NCBI RefSeq assembly: GCF_020131355.1
Contig: NZ_JAHLEL010000044.1
Span: 186,001 to 250,000 of the forward strand
Reading direction: 5' to 3'
DNA from: Pseudonocardia sp. ICBG1293
Lineage (GTDB): Bacteria > Actinomycetota > Actinomycetes > Mycobacteriales > Pseudonocardiaceae
Length of the DNA: 64,000 nt
Part shown: in pieces, positions 1-10,100 of the stretch
Position numbering within the stretch: the first letter of the stretch is position 1
Layout of the letters: each line of letters starts with the position of its first letter
The notes under the pieces: generated by a model
Seen by the model: only the letters and a program-made list of their open reading frames with translations
The model's database searches: none
Told to the model about the DNA's origin: nothing
Translations under genes and position numbers: made by a program

Positions 1-380
1 ACGATCTCGCAGTCGCGCAGGACGAGCTCACCGGCACCGGAGTGCACCGTCGCCCACGCCGTCGACTCGACCCGGCACTCGACGAGTTCCAGGCGCCCGG
101 CGCTCACCCCGGCCGCCGGGTCGGAACCTCCGGCGCGCAGGGTCAGCCCGGCCACCCGGGCGGTGCCGCCGAGCACGACCAGCGCCGGGCCCTCGGGAAC
201 GTGCACGCGGACCGACCCGGCGCCGTCCTCGGCCGCCACGGTGATGTCACGGTCCAGGACCAGCGGCCCGGTGTAGGTCCCGGCGGCGAGCACGACCGTC
301 GAGCCGGCCGGAGCCGAGGCCACGGACCCCGCCAGCCCGCCCGCGGAGGTCGCGCTCACGGTCAGTACGGCACCGCTCAC
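1..380 (-). CDS. Probable right-handed beta-helix protein, N-terminal part (runs off left edge)
   Basis: The reading frame opens with GTG at 380 and stays open to base 1, giving about 126 residues. The protein shows the short hydrophobic strands, glycine turns and polar corners of a pectate-lyase-like parallel beta-helix: a strand-rich start, an AAGTYTGPLVLDRDITV segment typical of the first helix coil, then LVVLGGTARVAGLTLRAGG and LELVECRVEST. The start is supported by GGAGG seven bases upstream. It lies 126 bp downstream of the gene ending at 507 and is probably co-transcribed with it. In actinobacteria such beta-helix proteins occur near type VII secretion genes, sometimes joined to an AAA ATPase (family knowledge); the part that would show such a fusion is outside the window. 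The function is inferred from fold pattern only. Confidence 0.6.
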   Translation of the reverse strand, partial: MSGAVLTVSATSAGGLAGSVASAPAGSTVVLAAGTYTGPLVLDRDITVAAEDGAGSVRVHVPEGPALVVLGGTARVAGLTLRAGGSDPAAGVSAGRLELVECRVESTAWATVHSGAGELVLRDCEI

Positions 381-387
381 GGCGTCA

Positions 388-392
388 CCTCC
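388..392 (-). promoter_or_regulatory. Ribosome binding site for the beta-helix gene
   Basis: GGAGG followed by TGACGCC and the GTG at 380, a seven-base spacer. This decides the start, because no other candidate nearby has a comparable site. Confidence 0.65.
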
Positions 393-506
393 GGGTCATG
401 GCACGCGGGTCACGGCACGTCGGCAGGGTGGGTCGCCGACGACCCCGGAGGCCGGCCCGTCGTCGTGCCATGGCAGGGCCGGGCCGCACCCGGGGCCCTG
501 CCACGA

Positions 507-1112
507 TCATGACGTCCCGGTACCCCCCGCGGAACCGGTCTCCGGGGCAGCAACGCCGCCCTCCCCGGCGGCACGCGCGGCGACCTGGCGCAGGTCGGCG
601 GCCGAGACCCGCATCGGAGCGGGCCCGAGCGGGTTGAACAGCACGTCGATCCCCTGGGGCGGCAGGATCGCGGCCAGGTCGGCGACCGAGCACAGGCGCC
701 ACTCCGCGACCGGCGGGTCCGCCGCCGCGGCGGCCGCGGGGCAGTGCCGCGGGGCGGTCGTCGCCAGCACACAGGGCACACCCTGCGGCCCCGGCGCCAC
801 CGTCACCGAGCCCTGTGCGTCGTGCCCGACCGCGAGGCCGATGTCGCCGAGGGCGGCGAGCACGTCGTCGCCGTCGGTGTCGCCGCCGGCCATGCCGCGC
901 AGGACGGCGTCCACCGGATCGGACGGCACGTCCGGGCCGGAGGGGATGTGCTCGGGGTTCGGGAGGAATCGGCCGCTCACACCGTTCTCGTCGACCTCCC
1001 ATCCGCCGATGACGAACTCGGTGGGGATGGAGCCATCGTCGTCGGGTTCGGCCGCCGGGTCGACCAGCACCATCAGGTCGCGGGCGGCGGTCCGGTCCGG
1101 GGTCTCACTCAT
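507..1112 (-). CDS. Type VII secretion system-associated protein (SseB-like C-terminal half)
   Basis: This 201-residue protein starts at ATG 1112 with GAGGAGG six bases upstream; an upstream in-frame start at 1232 would overlap the end of the giant gene and lacks such a site. The order of motifs fits the actinobacterial family named 'type VII secretion system-associated protein'. An N-terminal VDP segment is followed by a VIGGWEVDENG strand pair, an NPEHIPS motif, SDPVDAVLRGMAGG and a DDVLAAL helix. The second half has a PCVLATTA strand and ends with a VADLAAILPPQGIDVLFNPLG motif like that of SseB domains. No enzyme motif, signal peptide or membrane segment is seen. The gene begins 61 bp after the stop of the giant gene on the same strand, so it may be co-transcribed and serve as a chaperone, adaptor or immunity-like partner (inference). 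Unlike the giant protein it contains cysteines. Confidence 0.72.
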   Translation of the reverse strand: MSETPDRTAARDLMVLVDPAAEPDDDGSIPTEFVIGGWEVDENGVSGRFLPNPEHIPSGPDVPSDPVDAVLRGMAGGDTDGDDVLAALGDIGLAVGHDAQGSVTVAPGPQGVPCVLATTAPRHCPAAAAAADPPVAEWRLCSVADLAAILPPQGIDVLFNPLGPAPMRVSAADLRQVAARAAGEGGVAAPETGSAGGTGTS

Positions 1113-1118
1113 CGGGGT

Positions 1119-1125
1119 CCTCCTC
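1119..1125 (-). promoter_or_regulatory. Ribosome binding site for the T7SS-associated gene
   Basis: GAGGAGG followed by ACCCCG and ATG at 1112. It is the strongest Shine-Dalgarno match seen in the window and selects the internal start over the upstream one at 1232. Confidence 0.75.
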
Positions 1126-1173
1126 GGGGCGGGGTCGCTGGGCGGTGGGCGGTCCGTGGTTCCGGCGGCGACG

Positions 1174-4100
1174 CTACCGGGCGTCGTCGCCACGCAGCGG
1201 GGGGTCGACGGTGGCCGGCGCCTGGTCACCACCGGGGGGCGGAGCCTCTCCCCCGGGACGCCGTCCCGGGGCCCGCCCGTGCAGTCCCAGGTCGATGACC
1301 GCCGTTGCCAGACGTGGCACGGACAGCGAAGGTGCGTGGATGTCGGGCCGCCAGCGCCGCCGGTAGGCGGCGTAGATCGCGTCCACGGCCCCGGCGGAGG
1401 GTGCGGAGCCGGCGCTCCGGCGCAGACCCCGGCTCACGGCGTGACGTAGCGCGGCCTCCATCTGCTCCGGCGGTTCGCTCCCGGGCCCGGCCGGAGTGTC
1501 GCGATCGGGCTGTCCGACGGCCCGGTCGAGCCGCACGATGTGCTCGGTGATCCGGGCCGCGGTGTCTGTCGCCGTGGCTCCCAGGCGGCGCTGCTCGCGC
1601 AGCCGGCCGTAGACCCGGGCCACCTCACCCCGGTGCACGGGCGGTCCTGCTGTCAACCCCACCTCGGTGCGGCGATACGACACCGCCCGGACGACGAACG
1701 GGTGCAGCACCGCGATCCGTAGGCGAGTCGTCTCGGCGTCGGTCGCCCGGCTCAGGACCTCGGCCGGTGTGGCGCGGCGGACCTCGTCACCGGGGACGAT
1801 CTCCACCCGGATGCGAACCTCGTGTTGCGGCTCGTCGCCCGAGCTGCCGGGCGCGCGTTCCACGACGACGCTGTCGTGAACGGACGCGTACACCACCTCG
1901 ACCGGGAAGTCGGCCGGATCGCGCAGCTCTGCCGGCCACGACGCCCGGGTGCGGATCAGCGCATGGTCGAGCCGCCGCTCGAGCTCGGCTCCGATCGCGG
2001 CCGCGGCTGCCTGATCACCGGCCTCCACGTGCACCCGCAGCCCGTGGGGACCGGCGGCACGCAGGCGGGAGGCCTCAGCGGTCACCCACGCCGGGAGCGC
2101 CGACCGCAGTGCATCGTGAACGACCGACGGGGCGTCGGCCAGATCGGTCACACCGTCGCCCAGAACCAGGACGTGGTCCGGTACCTCCGTCCGGTCGGAC
2201 CGTCCCGTCGGAGCGGGGTGCGCCGGCGCGTCGGGCACCTCGGGAACGGTGAGCCCGCCCTCCGCCGCTCGCGACCAGGCCAGGTCGACCCAGGAGTCGT
2301 CGTCGATCCTGCGGGCGACATCCGTCCACCGTCGCGACGTGGCGAGCGCACGTCCGACGTCCGAACCCGCGTGTGGGCCGAAGATCCGTACCTCGATCGG
2401 GATCAGCGGCAGATCAGCCCGGGACCCGCCCGCATCGTCGAGCGAGCCGAGCTCGGTCATCTGTCCGAACAGTGCCTCCTGCGACACCAACTCGTCCGCG
2501 TCGACCGCCACGACGGCCTGCTTGAGCGCGCCACGGGCCTTCTCCCAGTCCGGCTCGATGTCGAGGTCGTCGTCGGTCAGGACGGCCGAGGCCATCGTTC
2601 CCAGGGCGTACAGGGCATCGGCCAGGTCCGTGTCGAAGGGCGTGTCGTCCGACTCCGCCAGATCCGACACCGAGCGCCGGAACGCCTCGCCGATCTCGTC
2701 GGTCGAGTCGCTCAGGAACGTCTGCACCCGCGCCGGCAGCGCCGCACGCACGAGCGCTGGGGACACCCGCGGCAACAGCGGCGTGCCCATCTTCAACAGA
2801 CCGAGTTCACGTCCGACCTCCGGTGCGAGGATCTGGAGGTAGACGAGCTCGAGGTGACCACGCAGCGCACGGACATCGGCCCACAGGGCACGGGGTGGGC
2901 CGTGCGGATGCTCCGTGCGGAAGGCCTCGGCGACCTCGTCGGCCCAGCCCGCCGCGCCACGCCCGACCGCCGCCCAGAATGGTGCGCGCTCAGGACGCCC
3001 TTCCTCCACGAGCCGTTCCAGCGCGTACTCGAACAGCCGGTGCTGGCCGAAGACCGCCACCCCCGACGTGATCTGAAGGGTCCGGGCGGGCCGATCCGTT
3101 CCCGGCTCCACCAGGACGATCGAGGGATCGGCGACGGTGAGACCGTCGACACCGGACAGCACCTCCCGGAGCCGCTGTCCGGGCCTGCCTGCGGTCAGGG
3201 CGCGGTTCACGATGCGCACGCTCTCCTCCACGTCCGGCTGTGGCCGGTGGTGGTGCTGCTCCCCCCGCAGCACCGCCGACGGTCTGGAGGCGATCTCCGC
3301 GCTCTCCACGTCGAAGTCGAAGGCGTCGGTCACGAGTCGGTAGTCAGGGCCGTCGAGCTCGAGCACATCGGACACCGCCACCTCGGTCTCGATCTCCACA
3401 CCGATGGCGCCACCGAGTAGCCGGCCACGTTCCAACCGCGGCCGACCGTGATGCTCGGCGTAGGCCTTCGCCAGCTCGGCGGTGTACTCCGCCTCCTTCG
3501 GACCGCCGGTCAACGACGGCCCGATCGGACCCAGCCCGGCCCGCCCACGCAGATACTCCGCCAGCTGGTCGAGCTCGTGCCCCTCGGGGAGCGGGGGCAG
3601 TCCCGGCCTCCCGTCGGCTCGGTCCATTCCCCTGCGTACCGCCACCCGCTCGTTGTGGGACAACCGGGGCGGCTCGTGCAGACCGGCCCACGGACGGGCC
3701 GACGACGTGGCGTACAGCCGGTTCGCCAGCAGTTGCACCAGGTCGCGGCGGACGTGTGGACGTCCTCCTGAGCTGTCGATCTCACGCAGCATCGTCAGCA
3801 CCGTCGTGACGGAGGGCGCGTCGGCCTCCGGCAGACCGTCCGCGGCCCGCCGGTCGTCCAGGACGCTCGCCACGTACTCGCGCAGCACCGCAGCATCCAT
3901 CACCTCGTCGTCCAGCTGCCGCCCGATGATGGTCCGATCGGCCCGATCGCCGGTCACCTGCCCGACCCAGACCCGTACCGAACGCCGCTGCCCGGGCCCG
4001 TCCGGCTGCCAGTCCGGCGACCGGCTCGCGCCCGATCCCCGCGACGACACCTCGACCGACACCCGCCGCGTGGAGACTCCCTGGTACAGCGCGCGTGACG

Positions 4101-5626
4101 CCTGCTCCATGGCACCGACGAGCGCATCGTGCACTGTGGTCGCGCGCCGCCGGCCTGCGGCTACGGCGTCCGTGCCGGGCTCGCCGTCTCCACCCCCCTC
4201 GATGTGCACGACGAACCCACCGTTGTCGGGTCGCCCCAGCCGCAGGTAGTGGCTCACCACCTGGTGGGCGAACATCACGAGCTGCATGGTCGGTCCGCCC
4301 AGTCTTCGTGTGATCCCCTCGTCGAACGGCACCTCCACGGGCTGCGGAGCCAGTCCCCCGGCGGGAGGGCGCCGGGGCTCGGCGACGTGTGATCCGGACC
4401 TCGGAGCCGGTGGGACATCGAGGACCGAGTCCCCCGGGTGCACCGAATGTGAGGCGGCAGCCAGGATCCACGCCTGGTCGTCCACCCGCCGGGTGATGCT
4501 CTGCCAGCGCGAGAAGCCGACGGCTTCGCGGCCGGAGCTGCGCGGATCGGTGTCGCGTTCCCTCATCCGTAGTTCGAGCGCGACCAGTGGCAGTGCCGCA
4601 CGACCGCCGAACGTGTCGAGCTCGTCGAGCTCGGTCGTGATGATGCCGCCGACGACCGCCCCGGCCGGGATGACCGTCTGCCCCGGTGGCACCGGCCGCC
4701 ACGCCTGGTCCAGGAATCCCCTGACTGTGAACGGGCTCGGGACGGCGAGCGGTGTCCAGAAGAACCGCCCGCGATCGACGTCGATACTCCGGTCGAGAAC
4801 GTCCTCGGGGATCGTCGCGGAACGGTGGACCGGAGGCTGCGGGTTGCGCCGGAGGACACTCTCGAAGTGCGCGGTGAGGTCGTCGGCGAGATGCTCCAGG
4901 AATGCCTGCACCCGAGGTGGGAGTCCGTCCCGGACCACGGCGATCGGCATCCGGGACAGGGAGAATGCTCTGTTCTTCGCGAGGGTCCCGGTGTCCCGGG
5001 CGAGCGCGGCGACGGCGGCGTGGGTGTAGACGAGTGTCGCGTACCCCTCGAGGGCGACCGCGTCGGCCCACCGGGCCCGCGCCCGCGCCCGCTCGGACAC
5101 ACCCTCAGGTGCCGGATCCGGGTACTCACGGAACCGGTCGGCGACCTCCTCGCCGAACACCCGTCCCTCCTGGAGCCAACGCAGCGTCAACCCGTCCCTG
5201 ATCGGGTTGTGCAGCTGCAGCAGGTAGGCGGCGGTCTCGCGGAAGTGGAGCGACAACCCGAACACCGAGACTCCCACGGTCGGCTGCCGGAGCAGCCGCG
5301 GCATCGCACGATCCACGTCGACTGTGGTGTCGGCGCCGCTGTTCACGATGAACCCGGTGTGTGGGGGGAACAGCGAGCTGACGGTCTGACCGGGTCCCGC
5401 GCTGCGGAGCAGCTGCACGGCCCGGTCCATCTCCCCCCACAGCTCTTCGGCGTCCAGACGGCCCTGCTCGCCCCGCAGCACGGCGACCGGATCGCCCACC
5501 AACTCGATGAACGCGGCGTCCGGGCCACCATCGGTGATGATCTGCACGTGCCGACCCGAGACGTGCACGTCGTGGCTGCTCACGCGCACGTCGAACAGCT
5601 CCACCTCGGTGCCCTGCGCACCCCCG
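1174..5626 (-). CDS. Giant protein, C-terminal segment: two amidoligase-like modules and C-terminus
   Basis: An open frame of about 1,480 codons leads from the left end of the IS to the TAG at 1174, and it is undamaged. Order: the remainder of an amidoligase-like module split by the IS (5626-4400; GTEVELFD at its start); an OmpA-like domain (4220-3950; AGRRRATTV helix, then QRRSVRVW strand); a helical piece (3905-3720); an N module (3690-3440; LSHNERVAVRRGMDRADGR, ELDQLAEYLRGRAGLG, LTGGP); a second amidoligase-like module (3430-2230; GVEIETE); a worn OmpA-like stretch (2175-1760); and a C-terminal helical domain related to modules at 24290-23780 and 18410-17940 (YRRRW, LATAVIDLGLHG). It ends in a glycine- and proline-rich tail. 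No cysteine. It cannot be translated from the upstream part unless the IS is lost, and it has no convincing start of its own. Confidence 0.75.
2230..3430 (-). other. Amidoligase-like module, copy 4
   Basis: The module begins with GVEIETE, the GxExE pattern of the amidoligase (COOH-NH2 ligase) fold. It is followed by a YRLVTDAF strand with an aspartate, then SAEIASRPSAVLRGE, which fits the family's 'ExxSxP' third motif. The later position where active members have a G-x-HVHxG motif reads VDGLTVAD here, so the histidines are missing. This is the only copy with both GxExE glutamates well preserved in a GVEIE context. The family call is inference from motif order; activity is doubtful. Confidence 0.42.
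4400..5626 (-). other. Amidoligase-like module, copy 3 (split by the IS110 element)
   Basis: It starts with NGGAQGTEVELFD immediately after the IS left end, continues VQIITD and IELVGDPVAVLRGEQG, and has TGFIVNSG where active amidoligases have G-x-HVHxG. The N module that should precede it lies on the far side of the IS at 7350-7165. The histidine motif is lost. Confidence 0.42.
5619..5626. repeat. Left flank copy of the short repeat at the IS110 ends
   Basis: CACCCCCG here pairs with CACCCCCCG at 7088-7096 on the other side of the element. It sits in the glycine codons of the GNGGAQG linker of the interrupted module. Confidence 0.55.
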
Positions 5627-5840
5627 TTACCTTCTTGATCAAGCCCGCTGAGGGCTTGCAGGCCGCCGGCCGCGGTATGACTGACTGCCCCTGTCGCCCG
5701 ATGATCTGGGGGGTGTTGTCGCCGTGGCCGGAGGGCGCCAACGACCGCTGATAGAGACCTGACCCGTGTGGTCTGCTCGTAACGTGGCTGCCGGCGCGGG
5801 TGCTCGTGGTCGGCCTGCCGCGACGAGAAGGGAGCGGCGG
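5627..5840 (+). ncRNA. Candidate bridge RNA region of the IS110 element
   Basis: IS110 elements express a bridge RNA from their non-coding end, which guides the recombinase to target and donor DNA (established for the family, shown with IS621). This 214-base region holds a perfect hairpin AAGCCC-GCTGA-GGGCTT at 5641-5657, followed by a GGCCGCCGGCC palindromic stretch. GGGGGGTGT at 5708-5716 is the exact reverse complement of ACACCCCCC at 7087-7095, the right junction, and matches seven bases of the left junction. That is what a guide loop should look like. RNA ends and folding are inferred. Confidence 0.45.
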
Positions 5841-7073
5841 TTGCCCGATCCTGACCAGCACCCGACCGGGTTCGCGGTGTTCTGCGGCCTGGACGTGGGC
5901 AAGTCCGAACACCACGCCTGCGCGGTCGACACCAACGGGAAGCGGGTGCACGACAAGGCCCTGCCCAACGACGAATCGGCGCTGCGCACCGTGCTGTCCG
6001 GGCTGGCCGAGCACGGCGCGGTGCTGATGGTCATCGACCAGCCCGCCTCGATCGGAGCGCTGGCCATCGCCGTCGCTCGTGATCTGGGGATCACGGTGGC
6101 CTACCTGCCCGGGCTGGCGATGCGCCGCATCGCCGACCTGCATCCCGGGCAGGCCAAGACCGACGCCCGCGACGCCCACGTGATCGCCGAGGCCGCCCGG
6201 ACGATGCCGCACACCCTGCGCCGGGTCGGCACCGACGACGAGACCCTCGCCGAACTCACTGTGCTCGCCGGTTACGACGATGACCTGGCTGGGCAGAGCA
6301 CCCGGCTGACGAACCGGCTGCGCGACGCCCTGCTGCATGTTCATCCCGCCCTGGAACGCCTGCTCGGGCCACGCCTGGACCGCGGTGGCGTGCTCGACCT
6401 GCTCGCGGCCGCGCCCACCCCGCAAGCCCTGCGAGAGCTCGGCGCTGACGGGATCGCCGAGACGATGCGGGCCCGGTCGCCTCGACTGGCCCGCACCCTT
6501 CCCGCCCAGATCCTGACCTCGCTCGACGCCCAGAGCCTGACCGTTCCCGGCACGGCCGCGTTCGCCCGTGTCATCACCGGCGTCGCCGGGCAGCTGCGCC
6601 AGGTCCACACCGAACGCGACCAGCTCGCCGACGAGCTCGAAGCCCGCCTGGAGGCCCACCCTCTTGGACCGGTCCTGACCTCGATGCCCGGACTCGGGGT
6701 CAGGACCGCCATCAAGATCCTCACCATCGTCGGCGACGGCTCCGGGTTCCCCACCGCCGGGCACCTCGCCGCTTACGCCGGCCTCGCCCCAGTCACCCGC
6801 CGCTCCGGCACCTCGATCAAAGGCGAAACCCGATCCCAGCGCGGCAACCACGCCCTGAAATCCGCGCTGTTCCTGTCCGCATTCGCCGCCCTGGCCGACC
6901 CCGCCAGCCGCGCCTACTACGACCGCAAACGAGCCGCCGGCAAACGACACAACGCCGCCCTGATCTGCCTCGCCCGACGCCGCACCGACGTCATCTACGC
7001 CATGCTCCGCGACCGCCGCCCCTACAACCCGCCCACGGTCAACAACCCCGATCCAGAACTCGCCGCCGCTTGA
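5841..7073 (+). CDS. IS110-family transposase (DEDD recombinase)
   Basis: A recombinase of 410 residues. The N-terminal RuvC-like DEDD domain opens with CGLDVGKSEHHACAVD (first Asp), followed by VMVIDQP and the conserved KTDARDAHVIAEAAR block holding the last acidic residues. The C-terminal transposase_20 domain has SMPGLGVRTA, a helix-hairpin-helix-like motif, then the AAYAGLAPVTRRSGTS block with the catalytic serine region and a QRGNHALKSALFLSAFAA helix. I chose TTG at 5841 because AAGGGAG lies six bases upstream; an in-frame GTG at 5766 would add 25 arginine- and alanine-rich residues outside the usual family start. The length is normal and no frame damage is seen, so the copy may be active. 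It reads opposite to the giant gene. Confidence 0.9.
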   Translation: MPDPDQHPTGFAVFCGLDVGKSEHHACAVDTNGKRVHDKALPNDESALRTVLSGLAEHGAVLMVIDQPASIGALAIAVARDLGITVAYLPGLAMRRIADLHPGQAKTDARDAHVIAEAARTMPHTLRRVGTDDETLAELTVLAGYDDDLAGQSTRLTNRLRDALLHVHPALERLLGPRLDRGGVLDLLAAAPTPQALRELGADGIAETMRARSPRLARTLPAQILTSLDAQSLTVPGTAAFARVITGVAGQLRQVHTERDQLADELEARLEAHPLGPVLTSMPGLGVRTAIKILTIVGDGSGFPTAGHLAAYAGLAPVTRRSGTSIKGETRSQRGNHALKSALFLSAFAALADPASRAYYDRKRAAGKRHNAALICLARRRTDVIYAMLRDRRPYNPPTVNNPDPELAAA

Positions 7074-7144
7074 CGAACCCATAGAGACACCCCCCGCCCA
7101 CGAGGACGCTCCAACGCCTCCCGACCGTGAAGCTCGGCATAGGC

Positions 7145-7158
7145 ACGCCACGAACACG
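7145..7158 (-). other. Deletion of about 11 bases causing a frameshift in the giant gene
   Basis: Compared with the intact module at 26240-26290, the tract between the GGPRQD codons and the AYAE codons is 11 bases shorter. The frame therefore leaves GGPRQD and resumes as AYAELHGREALERPRGRGG just before the IS. This is not a homopolymer site, so it looks like a true mutation. Confidence 0.6.
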
Positions 7159-10100
7159 TCCTGCCGCGGACCTCCCGTCAACGCAGGCCCCACCTCACCC
7201 AGACCGGCCCGCTCCCGCAGATGATCCACCAGCTGGTCGAGCTCGCGCCCGAACGGCAACTCCGGCAGACCGGGCCGCGGATCCTCCCGCACCATCGCCG
7301 CACGCACCGCCGACCGCTCGTTGACATGCAGCTCGGGAGCGTCCACCCGGCCCCGCCACGGGTACTCCGGCGCGAGATCCCCCGGCCCGGCCGGCACGAT
7401 CCCGTCGTCCGCCGCCGGCCGCGACCCCTTCGGCGACGCCGGCTGCCCGTCGCGGACCTGCTGCTCCGCCTCGTGCCGCGACCGGTCGGCGCGGGCACGG
7501 GCGGAGCGGGCGTCCGCCTCGGCCGCGGCCCGCTCGTCGAGGAGCCCGGCGAGGTCGTCCAGCCGCGCGGCGGCGTCGGCCCGTCCTGCGTCCCGGTGCG
7601 CCTGCGCCGCGGACCGGGCGTCGGTCGCGGAACGGGTCCCGATGATCTCCCGGTACGCGGGGTCGTCGAGTCCCGCGACGAGTTCCACCGCACGGTCCTC
7701 CAGGTCGGACAACCGGCGGCCGGATCCGGTCGACGCGCGGAGATCCTGCTCCGCCCGGGACACATCGAGGGAGTGCTCGGTCGCCACCTCGGCGAGGCGG
7801 AGCCCGTGCCGCGCCGCGGTGCGCTCACGCTCGATCCGGGCACGCACCGTCGTGATGGCGTTGCGGTGGTCGCGCTCGGTGACGGGATCGGTCACGTCCC
7901 GCCCGTCCTCCTGCCGTCGCGCTACGTCCCGCTCCACGGTGGCGAGCCGCCGCTCGGCACGCTCGACGGCGAGCGCCCGCTCCATCCGCACCTGCGTGCG
8001 TTCCCAGCGCTCGCGTGCGTCACGGATCTCGGCCGCCAGGCGCGAGCGGTCGTCGAGGAGCCCGGCGAGGCGCTCCAGCCGGACCGCCGCGCGGGGACGG
8101 CCGTCCGCGGCGTGCGCGGCGGCCCGGTCCCGGGCGTCGTCCGCCTCGACGACGACGTCGAACTCCGCGCGCTCGGGCCCGGCCAGGTCGTCGGCGAGGC
8201 GGTCGCGGCGGCGGCCGAGGGCGGCGAGCCGGTCCTCCGCGTCCGCCCACGCACGGGCCGCCCGGTCCCGGACGGCCGCCGCGTCGTGCACGGCACTGCC
8301 CAGCGCGCCGAGCCGTTGCGCGGCCAGCGGCTCGTCGAGGAAGAACGTGAGGCCGTGCAGGGTCAGCTCGGAGCGCAGCTCCGTGGGCCGGGCGGGCGCG
8401 ACCGCGGGCCGGGGCGCCGCGTCGTCCGCGGGCCGGACGAGCACCGTCCCCTTATCCGGCGGGATCGACAGGGTCAGCACGTAGTGGGTCGCCCCGCCGA
8501 CCTGGCGGACCGGGCCGGACGGACGGTGGATGTTGGCGCGAGGATCGGCCAGCCCGGGGCGCAGCGCCTCGCCACCGCCCCGCTCACGTTCCACCGGGTC
8601 GACCTGCCCGGTGTTGCGGACGCCGTCGCCGTGCCGCAGGTCGGGCACCCCGGCCGGCCCCCATTCCAGGGCGTGCTGGTCGGTGAGGCGCTCGAACCGG
8701 GAATCCGCACCGGTCGTCCCGTAGTGCATCGTCGTCTGGTGGTCGAGGTCGAGGGTGTCCGGTTCGTGGAACACGGCGCTCAGCCGCACGGTGAACCGCT
8801 GCGAACGGTCCTCCGGGTCGTAGACGGTCGCGACCTCCTCCACCCCGGCGAGGACGCGGCCGACGATCGTTCCGAAGAGCTCCGGGCTGAACAGCACGTC
8901 CAGCGCCCGGGACACGCCGGCCGAGTCCCGGAGCCCGGCCGGTACGGCCGGGTCGCCGTGCAGCAGGGCCTGTGCCTCCGACCGCAGCCGCACCGCGTCG
9001 GTGCCTGCCAGCACCATCGCCCGCCGGCCCGGTACGTCCACCGCACCGAGGACCCGGTCCCCGGCCGCACGCCGCAGCGCCTCCCCCGCCCGGTCCGGGT
9101 CGGCCGACGAACGGAGCCCGGTCGCGGGCACCCGGAAGACGAGGTCCTCGGCATCGCTGCGCGGCCCGGCCACGACCCGGTGCCCGCGCTCGACGTCGAG
9201 CTCGAAGCGGACCCGTCCGCCCAGCAGCGCCACCGGGCCCGCGTGGTTCACCGCGCGGGTCTCGCGCAGCGCCGTGCGCCGGTACCGGCGGCGGTCGGCG
9301 CTGCCCGAGGGTTCCAGTTGCGGCCCACCGATCCCGGCGTGCGACGCCCCGGGGTTCTCCGCGTCCGCCCCCCGGGCGCCGAGCATGCCGTGCAGCTCGG
9401 CCTCCGCCCCGGCCGCGTCGACGACGCCCTCCTGCCGGGTCAGGGCCCCGTACTGCTCGTTGCGCATGCGCCACCGGTCCAGGACGACGTCGACGACGGC
9501 GACGTCGTCGAGCGGGACGGCCCGGACCCGTGCGATGACGTCGTCGAACCCGGCGATCGTCCGTGCGCCGTGCATCGTGGTCACGCCGTGCCCGAGCAGA
9601 CCGCCCAGGGTGCTCCCGACCAGGTCGCCGACCATCCAGGTCTCGAGCTGACCGGCGAGCGAGGCGACCTGGTCGGAGGACAGTCCCGGCACCCCGTCCC
9701 GGCGCAGCCGGTCGACGAGGTCCTGCAGCACCGGGGTGTACCGGTCGGCGTCCTCGACGTGGTGCATCCCCGGGATCGGGTTCGACGGGACGATCGTCGG
9801 CGGAAGGGCCCACCGCCGGGCACCGTCGTGCCGGACGGCGGGCAGCGGCGGGGGTAGCAGGCCCCACTCCCGCATCTGCTCCTCGGGGACACGCAGGTGG
9901 GCGCCGTCGGGGTGGAACACCCGCTCCACCGCCCGGCGGCCCGCCGGCTGCACTGCCGGGTGTCCGCTCGCCCGCACGATCGCCAGCGCGGCGAGCAGGT
10001 CCCGGGTGTGCTCGGGGCTGTGCCGGGCGAAGGTGAGCACCGCGTCGACGAGGAGGTTCTTGCGGCGGCCGGTCGCGACGAGGGTGACCAGACTGGCCGC

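Larger units (their letters stand above)
5627..7096 (+). mobile_element. IS110-family insertion sequence inside the giant gene
   Basis: About 1.47 kb separates two copies of a short flank: CACCCCCG at 5619-5626 and CACCCCCCG at 7088-7096. Outside these, both flanks align with an uninterrupted copy of the same module at 26160-26310, which fixes the element ends to within a few bases. The left non-coding end is about 214 bp and the right end only about 20 bp, the layout of the IS110 group rather than the IS1111 group. I saw no terminal inverted repeats, as expected for the family. The element lies opposite to the gene it interrupts. Whether the short repeat is a target duplication or a pre-existing core match cannot be told. 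Confidence 0.8.

Noticed and set aside
385-1002. Minus-strand frame of 205 codons overlapping the T7SS-associated gene
   Set aside because: Arg-rich shadow in another frame. The gene at 507-1112 has the ribosome binding site and the family motifs.
5766-5840. Upstream GTG start for the transposase
   Set aside because: It would add 25 Arg/Ala-rich residues without a ribosome binding site and run into the probable bridge RNA region; TTG at 5841 has AAGGGAG in place.
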